Below, in pieces: positions 56,792-64,000 of a stretch of DNA of 64,000 nt. The notes below the pieces were generated by a model. That model worked only from the letters and a program-made list of their open reading frames with translations, made no database searches and was not told the origin of the DNA. The number at the start of each line of letters is the position of its first letter. Position 1 is the stretch's first letter. Source of the DNA: Phragmites australis (lineage: Eukaryota; Streptophyta; Magnoliopsida; Poales; Poaceae). Where the stretch lies: assembly GCF_958298935.1 (NCBI RefSeq), contig NC_084937.1:22019568-22083567 (forward strand), in the 5' to 3' direction. Made by a program: the position numbers and the translations under genes.

Positions 56792-59784
56792 TGTCACACC
56801 CAGTTTTAAGACCAAAACTAAATGTAAATTATATGTATGTCAGGATCAGTTTACACACACATATAGTGACGTCATTAGTGGATAATAGACATAGTGATCA
56901 TTATTACAACGTTAATTATTACAAAATGACCATATGGGTCTAAAGAAAAATTACAGAGCAGTGTAAAGGAAACATGGCGCAGTGCCCACTCCTCAGGCAG
57001 TCGATCGAAAGCTCCACAAGCCTAGAACTTTGCGTTGTCTTCAGGATATTCTTCATAAGATTCACCTTCTGAAAAGCAAGCGTGAATATTTCCAATACTC
57101 GGCATGTGGGGGAAAGTTTGACATAAAGGCTTAAACCAAGATTTCCTATTTTTTTAGGGTTTAATTTGCATAAAAGCCCAATTTTAGATTATAGCTGTAG
57201 AAAAGCAGTTTTTTTTTAAAAGGAAATATGTGCAACAGATCTCCTTTAACCCTCGAGAATTCAACCATTTCTTAACCATGGGAAACTTCCACCCGACTAA
57301 TCATGTGAGGGTCCATGCTGCTTATAACCATGAGCATAGCTGAATATTCAGTTTGACACTCTATAGAGTTTGTACACTTCACCCATGAGTCGTGACCAAC
57401 TCTTTTGCCGGTACCCATCGGTACCTTACACACTTCCGAGGTGTGAGCCAAGAGATCACTATGAGGCCTTTCCAAAGAGTCTCCCAGTATGCACTTGCCC
57501 ACTAAGATTTTACCATTGTACATAAATAGAGTAACCCTCCACCCCAGAATCCCTCTCTTATGCCAGGTAGAATCAGGAAGTACCCTTTACTTCTCTACAC
57601 ATCCAACTAGCTCATACACCACTGGGAGAATATCTAATTACTTAGCCAAACCGTACCATATAGGTCTCGTGGTTGTACTATTGTCATGGATGGTCACTCT
57701 ATGAACCGGTCCTTATTATGGTTTGGGTAAGATCACCAGCTAACCAACAAGGGTAATCACTAATCATATCCATTCAACATAACCATGCCTCGAACACATC
57801 AACAAGCACACACCAACATACCCTTCTTACCCAACCTTAGATTCCTTATTGCTAATTACCTTAACAACATCAATTATCAAACCATACTTCATATCTCAAC
57901 TTTTAATTTCATAGCTCATGATTCATCGCCTACATACTACATGTTATCTAAAAGTATGGCTAAGCAGAAACATGACATTATTGAGAAATAAGCATCTATA
58001 AGCACAAAACCCACATAATAGGCTAGTGTTTGCTATAAACCCCATTTCATCACAAAAACAGCATGCATGTTTTGTAAAAACTATATTTATATTAAAACTT
58101 TGCTCACAACATGGTCAAGACACTTGCCTTCGTCAAGGTGATGCATGGTTCCTTCAAAGTCTTCTTCCTGGAACTTCCCGAACTGCTCTTGGACTGAATC
58201 GACTACATAAGCACACAATCAAATATAAAAACAATATACCAGATAGTACTAAAACTTGGTAAAAACACCTATAAAGAGATTCTACACGTTGCTACAAGAA
58301 TTTGAGCGTAAAGATCGTCTAAATCGGAGCTACGAGCAAAAAGTTATAAACATTTGAAATTCTAGGGGTGTTTCTACAAATTTTACTTATTCACAAAGAA
58401 TGAACTAATTATTTTTATATTGAAAAACTTGTTTATTGCATATGTAGATGTCATAAATCAAGAAATAAATTATTTTGTTATGCAAAACTTGCGTGGACCG
58501 AGTCCACCGGGCGGTGAACCGAGAGAAGCCCCTCGGTCCATGGGTCCACCAAGGATCGGAAGCTCTAAAGAGACTCGACATGGCGGCGCGCGGCCGGATG
58601 GTGGCCAGAATCGAGCGTCGGTGGCCGGGATGCTCTAGGGAGTGGCGTAAAATGGCGAGGGAGCGCCAACGAACTCACCCGAGCGAATACGAGACCGGAG
58701 CGGGGTTGTGGAGACCGTGCGATAATGAGGGTGGCAGCGACGGTCGGTGAGGCATCAGAAGAGGTGCTTTGGTGGCTGAACGTCAACAACGAGCCACAGG
58801 ATCGACTTCGGAGGGTCCTGCAGAGCCGAAGAGAATGCTATCACAGCCGGAGGCAGCGCAAACATGAAGAACAACGGCGGCGACGCATCTCACCAGAGTC
58901 GAAGAAGAAGCGGGAGGCGATGGCGTTCCAAGCATAAAATGAGGTGTGAGCAGGTGAGGGGTGTGTAGAACTTCATCGAGGTGGTAGAGGGCGATTTAAA
59001 TAGATGAGAAGGTGAGCGGAGCGGCCGAAATTCGGAGGGAAATAGCCGGTGGCCATGGCCTTAACGGCCGGTGGTTTTCTACCTTGATTGTGCAATAGAG
59101 AGGTATTAAAGAGGGGGAAATGGGCGAGGATGCCTTGATGGCACTTAATGATCTGGGCTCGACCGTTTTGGGGAGGGGAATGGGCGCCGGGAGGCACGGG
59201 TTTGGACCGGTGGCCAGCGGAGGGGAACGAGCCGAGGCGGGGGAAGAAGAAGAGGAGCTGGGGCTCAGAGGCTTGGCTCGGCTCGACTGGCGTGGCTCGG
59301 CACGGGCCCGCAGGACAGAGAGAACGGCAGGAGAGGGAGGCCGGCTTGGATGCAGGAAGAGGCTGGCTCGGTCAGGCAGGCCTGGTCCAGGGGCACACGG
59401 GAGAAGGCCGGGCCGAAGCCCACGTGAGGAGAGGGTGAGGGAGACTGGCCCGATAGAGAAGAAGGGAGGGAGGGAAAGATGAGATTTGGGCCGGATTTGG
59501 AAAGAAATCGGCCCGAGGTGATTTGAGAATTAGGAAAATACATTTCCAATTACTTTTGAACCATTTTCCAAAAGAGATTTTAAATGAGTGCCTTCTAGCG
59601 ATTTTTTACACATAAAAACCTATTTGCAACTACTGCTACATGAATGCATCAAGCAAGAATATACCCTATGGAAAATTTAAATTTATAAATTAATTTCCTC
59701 TAGATTCAAGTAAAAAACTAAAAGTGCTATTTATTTCTATTAAAATTTTAACTATTGAGAAAATTTGAAAGTTTGGGTGTTACA
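56792..59784. mobile_element. Gypsy-type solo LTR, 2,993 bp
   Basis: Ends are TGTCACACCC and GGGTGTTACA, near-inverted termini typical of long-LTR Gypsy (chromovirus/Del-like) families. Exact 5-bp target duplications CTTTG flank it (56787-56791 and 59785-59789). No internal domain is present, so it arose by LTR-LTR recombination. Short GC-rich open frames at 58475-59480 are LTR sequence, not genes. Orientation is ambiguous because the termini are nearly palindromic. Confidence 0.88.
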
Positions 59785-59789
59785 CTTTG

Positions 59790-60614
59790 CTTGATTTTGT
59801 TTACCTTCTTTGCAACATCTTTAGTCTTGGAGGTTGAGCTTTGCTTGACAGGGGTTCTTTACTTCATTTGCTTCCTCCTCCATGAGCTCATGAGCAAGAA
59901 TTCTTCCAAGCATATCACTTAGAGTGAGTCTCTTGTAAGCCATTATTTCGTAGATGAGTGTTACCAAGGTGAGATTCCTTGGTGCGAAAGCTCTAAATAA
60001 TGTTCTTACCACTTTGTGGTCATCTGGCTCTTCACTTCCAAGCCCTCCAATCTTGTTCACTAGCATCATCATGTAGTCATGTATTGTTTGAGGGGTTTCA
60101 TCATCTTCCACCAAAAATCTTCCTAATTTCCCTTTAAGCAACTCTATCTTTGATTCTCTCACCCTTGTGGTGGCTTCATGTGCGACTTGGAGTGTGTCCT
60201 ATATCACTTTAGCCTCCTCAAGCTCATCCACCTTGTTGAACTCCTCGAAGCTCAAAGCACCAAGCAGCACGCTTGCGGCTTGTGCATTACGGTGAAAGTT
60301 TTGCTCTTGTTCAGGAGTGAGCTCTATGTTTTCATCCGGTAGTTCAAAACTTGTACACACAATCTTCCACATACTTGGATGAAGAGATAATAGATGCAAT
60401 TTTATTTTGTGCCTCCACACGGCATAATGTGTGCCATCAAAAAATAGCACACGCCGGATAGCACATAAATATAAGAATAGAATGCATTTAATTTATCGTA
60501 ATTGGAACCGATCTCAACTCCCTTGTTTTTTCCGTCGCCCGATGTAACATCCTTATGACTTTTTGGGCTTTTCGGACTCTTCTCTCTGGATGTCGACATT
60601 TTCAAATTCTCCAA
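59790..60614 (-). pseudogene. Element C gag, N-terminal part
   Basis: Minus-strand start at 60614 (MENLKMSTSREKSPKSPKSH), then FFDGTHYAVWRHKIKLHLLS, LSFEEFNKVDELEEAKVI, and after a stop a UBN2-type core (DYMMMLVNKIGGLGSEEPDD, TLSDMLGRILAHELMEEEAN). It is the capsid-like gag of a SIRE/Maximus Copia element. A stop lies near 60199 and the solo LTR interrupts it at 59785. Confidence 0.82.
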
Positions 60615-60640
60615 GCGACGAAGCTTTATAGGATGTTTTG

Positions 60641-60652
60641 GCTCTAATACTA
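60641..60652 (-). other. Primer-binding site of element C
   Basis: Reverse complement reads TAGTATTAGAGC, two mismatches from TGGTATCAGAGC, immediately internal to the 5' LTR at 60655. Confidence 0.7.
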
Positions 60653-60654
60653 AT

Positions 60655-62125
60655 TGAATGTACGAGATGTCACCTAAAGGAGGGCTAAATAGGCGTTCCT
60701 TAAAATTAAAAACTTCACAGCAGATTAACAGAATCTAGAACTTTTGAGTTCAGTGCGGAACTTCCGGGTACTGGAAGTTCCAAGTTCAACCCTTCCGGGC
60801 TAAATAGAACGAAATCAAAAATGAACAATGCCTAGGTACTTCTAGTTGAATCTAGTTGTTACCACAGGTTCCAAAGTAAGTGCAGAGTGTTTTCCACCTT
60901 TCACCTGCAGCCACAAACTCACAAACATGTAGATCGGGGTAAATTGCTCAAAAGTCAACTAGAACAACAAAGAACACAAAGAAAACAAAGGAGATAAGAA
61001 TTTTTTTTCTCAAAGTTTGGATCCAACGATCCTACGTCTCCATTGAGGTGCTCACAAAGAGCCAGATCTCTTTCAACCCTATTCCTCACCAAGTAACCAT
61101 GGAGATCGAGCTTGGGCTTACTCAAAGTCCTCTTTCCTTGTGAATGTGAGGATGAACCTTCACAAACTTTCTGTGGCACTCCACAAGCTTGGGTGCTCAG
61201 CGGGCGACACCTAGCCATCTAGGAGCTCAAAGCTTCAAGAGTAACGAATACGAAATTGATCGACTTGATGACAAACTCGGGTGCTCAAAGGTTTGAATGG
61301 AGCTCACTAGCAATCAATCACATAACCCAACTCTCAAAACCTTACAAGAATTAATGCCTAAGGGAGTGGGGAGCTATTTAATGGCTATCAATGCTTTTCT
61401 CTTCGTGGTTGCTCAGTAGCAAATGAAGGGAGGGGGTATTTATACCCAACCCCCCAAAACTAGTTGTTATGCAACTCTTCTGCAGAAATCTAGAAATTTC
61501 AGGTTCAACCCGGAATTTCCGGATTAGCACGAGACTTAGAAACTAAGGACCCCTACTCGGAAAGGATATGCAGGTTTCAAGACCTGGAACTTCCAGGCCA
61601 GCCCAAAAATTCTGGGTTAAGCACTGAGGTCCTAACCGAGCACCCCAGCCCAGACTCAATCTTGATGTTCCGGCTACCTGGAACTTCTGGGCCAGCCTGG
61701 AACGTCTGGGTTGGTTTTAAAAAAGGCAAACCGATCACCCTTGCTCGGAGCTCCACCCGGAGGTTCCAGCTACCCGGAACTTTCGGGGTACACAGAGCAA
61801 CTTCAAAAATCCGGCGTTCGTGGCGTGATTTGTGTCTCTCATCTTTTGGATAAAATTATACTTTAAACACTAAGACATCATCAAGACAATCTAAACGCAT
61901 CCCTCTTGATAGAACGACATACTTATACTCAACTTCAAAAATAAAATCAATTAAAACTATTGAGTACCCACGTGCCGCTTCTATTTTCCTTTTGAAGGAC
62001 GCCAACGTTGTTTAACATCTTTAACGGGACTAAAACATGTTCATAATCTCATTAAACTCATTAGTCACTTGATCATTTGTCATCAATTATCCAAAACTTA
62101 CATAAGGGGCATAGATGCACTTTCA
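60655..62125 (-). mobile_element. 5' LTR of element C
   Basis: Aligns end to end with 50695-52168. It starts TGAAAGTGCATCTATGCCCC on the minus strand at 62125 and ends GTACATTCA at 60655. Divergence between the two LTRs is easily visible, so the insertion is not recent. Confidence 0.87.
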
Positions 62126-62439
62126 GACTTAACATAGCAAATCGATGTAGGATTTAGTGATATTATATGTAATGTTGTTAGATCTATTTTTTTAGCAATA
62201 TAGAAGTAATGTTGGACCTATTTTTTCAGGAATATTGCACGGTTAGATGTAGATTTGCATAATAGGTTTACATGTGTGGTTTTTATGTTATGTTGTTCTA
62301 AATGTAGCGAATATAGTTGTCGGTACCCGAAATAATAATAGAGTTTTTTGTTGATCGTTGGCATGTATGTCAGATAAGTAGCAGTTTAGGATTTTTTTTT
62401 TATAGAGACAATGACATCTTTGTGGTGTGGAAGGGGTAG

Positions 62440-63520
62440 TACTGTCGGTGTTTGAGTTAATAGAGAAGGGTATATCGAGATCGATGCATAAGAGTGTCGA
62501 GCATTTGTTTGACTGGTTAATGCACGGTTTCAAAATATATCCCAAGATTCAAGAGATGACTATTAGCATTGTGGGCAGCCGTAGAATTGATAGTGTGTAC
62601 GTGGAGGTGTACCTGCTTACGAAAAAACAGGATTGGAGGAGGTACCTACAAGATGCAGTGCATAAAGGTTGACCACCTATGTTGCTTGTGTAATGGAAGA
62701 ACAATGATGGAGTTGTGGAGATGCAAGGTGAAGGGTATGTGGAGGAGGAGGTGGATGATGAGGTAGTGGAAGAAGTGGTTGGCAAACCAAATGTTGGGCA
62801 GCCATCGCCCGTTCCGATTGAACCCACTGGTGAGGCGAACGAAGGGGAACACATCCCTAGTTTAATTGAGTAGATGGACTGGGATGATCGGGAGGCCGAT
62901 GAAACTATTGAGTGTGACATGTCGGATGATGAGGATGATGCTCCTGTCCCTACGGACTGGAACAATCCAAATTTTAAGAACCTAATGGTGAATGGAGGGA
63001 ATCAGATAGTGTGGGAGTATAATGAGGTAACCCAGGGGGCTAGGTACCCCACCAGTAAGGTCATGAAGGATGCTGGGATTCAGTACCCCACCAGTAAGGT
63101 CATGAAGGATGCTGGGATTCAATGGGAGACATCGCTTCGAAGGCAATTTGTTGTTGTCAAGTCCAGCAAAGAGTATGATGTAAAGTGTGTGAAGGATGGT
63201 TACCCGTGATGGGTGCACACTTTCAAGGGGGTTGACTATTGAGAAGTGTCGATTGTGGTGGACTACAATTGCACACTTGATGAACTTTCGTCGAGCCATA
63301 GGAACCTGACATCAAGCTTTGTTGCCAATGTTATGTATGCTTAGATTGTGAACAACCTGAACTATAAATCCAAATCCATAACTAAGGCAATTGAGGAGCA
63401 GTACTAGTATACTATCAGGTACAGCCAGGCTTAGAGGGCGAACAAGGCAATTGATATGAGGTTCGAGACCTATGAAGCATCATATGACAATCTGTCACGG
63501 TTGCTTCAAACCATTGCTCG
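62440..63520 (+). pseudogene. MULE (MuDR-type) transposase N-terminal region, broken
   Basis: The plus strand encodes, with several stops, an acidic linker (DDREADETIECDMSDDEDDA), then RQFVVVKSSKEYDVKCVKDG, WVHTFKGVDY, SSSHRNLTSSFVANVMYA and ITKAIEEQY, which follow the layout of the MuDR N-terminal DNA-binding domain of plant Mutator-like transposases. An upstream segment (62427-62672) looks like the usual N-terminal part. A 39-bp in-frame duplication lies inside (63045-63122). The catalytic DDE region is not in the window. Confidence 0.78.
63045..63122 (+). repeat. 39-bp in-frame tandem duplication in the MULE transposase
   Basis: Copies at 63045-63083 and 63084-63122 differ at one base and both encode YPTSKVMKDAGIQ. 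Confidence 0.95.
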
Positions 63521-63527
63521 TTGGAAC

Positions 63528-63680
63528 CCTAGCCTTTTCAGAATTAGCATTTTCAGATATAGCCTTTTTAGAAGTAGCATTTTTACACCTAGTTTTTTCA
63601 AAAGTGGCCTTTTTAGACCCAGCCTTTTCAACCTAGTCTTTTCAGAAGTAGCATTTTCAGACCTAGCCTTTTTAGTTAAC
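63528..63680. repeat. Minisatellite of ~15-bp half-units
   Basis: Repeats of AGCATTTTCAGA / AGCCTTTTTAGA alternate about ten times, breaking the MULE transposase frame. Confidence 0.85.
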
Positions 63681-63839
63681 ATGATCACTTCATACAACGG
63701 AATCAATTGCTTTCCCCGGTTCAATTTCCGTGGACTTAGTCCTTGAACCAAGACAAAACTTCAGTATAAAAAAAAAAGACGCTGGTCATAGCTAGGACCA
63801 AACTAGTAGCCTCAACCTCCATAACTCCTACAATAATGA

Positions 63840-64000
63840 CGTCCAATCCTCTCCTCAAGAAATATATACTGGATACTACGCATGTTGTGGCCGAAGTACT
63901 CATGTGCTGGTATGGAGATCTTTATGGGGTGATGAAGTACAACAAAATCTCTGACATCTACAGAAGGAGGTTCTTCATGTGCCCATACTACGACTACGAT
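63840..64000 (+). pseudogene. Possible GRF-type zinc-finger fragment of a transposon ORF
   Basis: A frame open to the window edge reads LMCWYGDLYGVMKYNKISDI then RRRFFMCPYYDYD. The pattern C-x-G ... RRFFMCP resembles the GRF-type zinc finger found in many plant transposon proteins, although the second Cys of the usual C-x-C is Tyr here. Only ~50 residues are visible. Confidence 0.3.

Larger units (their letters stand above)
50695..62125 (-). mobile_element. SIRE/Maximus-like Copia element C (11.4 kb with nested insertions)
   Basis: Two same-orientation LTRs (50695-52168, 1,474 bp; 60655-62125, 1,471 bp) bound the element. Flanking 5-mers GACAT (50690-50694) and GACTT (62126-62130) match at 4 of 5, fitting an aged target duplication. 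On the minus strand the order is 5' LTR, PBS, gag, then a long region replaced by family D Copia sequence, then 3' LTR. No intact pol of C remains. A Gypsy-type solo LTR is inserted in gag. Confidence 0.85.

Noticed and set aside
58475..59480. Arg/Gly-rich open frames at 58.5-59.5 kb
   Set aside because: They lie wholly inside the 2,993-bp solo LTR and show no domain.
1..64000. tRNA, rRNA or organelle-derived DNA
   Set aside because: I saw no tRNA-like cloverleaf motifs, rRNA cores or plastid/mitochondrial genes; the only tRNA-related sequences are LTR primer-binding sites.

Overview
This window is plant nuclear DNA, almost certainly from a grass. The best indicator is an intronless gamma-prolamin (zein/kafirin-type seed storage protein) gene with an endosperm-type promoter at about 40.7-42.06 kb. 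The rest fits a medium-to-large cereal-type genome: few genes, with introns, in a sea of nested and decayed LTR retrotransposons (mostly Copia, Maximus/SIRE-like), LINEs, CACTA, hAT and Mutator-like DNA elements. I cannot name the species.

Genes. Four host loci look like real genes: (1) an uninterrupted DUF4220/DUF594 membrane protein, 9507-11414 (+); (2) a two-exon FCS-like zinc finger (FLZ) gene, 35700-36314 (+); (3) the gamma-prolamin gene, 41325-41999 (+), with prolamin-box and GCN4-like promoter motifs; (4) a 15-exon ARID + PHD-type nuclear protein (ARID4-like), 42669-48239 (-). In (4) one ARID exon carries an apparent 1-nt insertion and one intron has a GC donor. Two further host fragments survive as debris: the 3' end of an arabinogalactan-protein gene (6873-about 7310) and the promoter plus first exon of what looks like an LPAT2-type acyltransferase gene (about 28.0-28.85 kb).

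Layout. 0-1.1 kb: a repeat copy (R1) related to one at 25.5 kb. 1.2-6.6 kb: a decayed minus-strand LINE. 6.9-9.5 kb: arabinogalactan-protein remnant and AT-rich DNA with a miRNA-like hairpin. 9.5-11.5 kb: DUF4220 gene with an 86-bp tandem duplication across its stop. 13-20.1 kb: Copia pieces, including a SIRE-like element whose gag is split by a perfect solo LTR. 20.1-25.4 kb: Copia pol plus 3' LTR. 25.5-30.7 kb: R2, a 1.1-kb CACTA element, the LPAT2-like fragment, and a large inverted-repeat element containing a hAT insertion. 30.7-35.5 kb: an inverted relative of the 20-25 kb Copia, ending just upstream of the FLZ gene. 37.3-39.7 kb: Copia gag fragment and a LINE 3' end. 40-49 kb: the gene-rich island (gamma-prolamin and ARID4, convergent). 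50.7-62.1 kb: one 11.4-kb minus-strand Copia insertion with matching 1.47-kb LTRs, itself broken by another Copia fragment and a 2,993-bp Gypsy-type solo LTR with an exact 5-bp target duplication. 62.4-64 kb: a degenerate MULE transposase.

The genes do not form a pathway. I see no operon, CRISPR array, rRNA or tRNA gene, and no new multi-gene system. The most informative things are the ARID4 frameshift, the MIR-like hairpin, the captured or broken host gene fragments, and structural regularities in the LTRs (palindrome arrays, and an inverted repeat bridging the internal-3' LTR junction).
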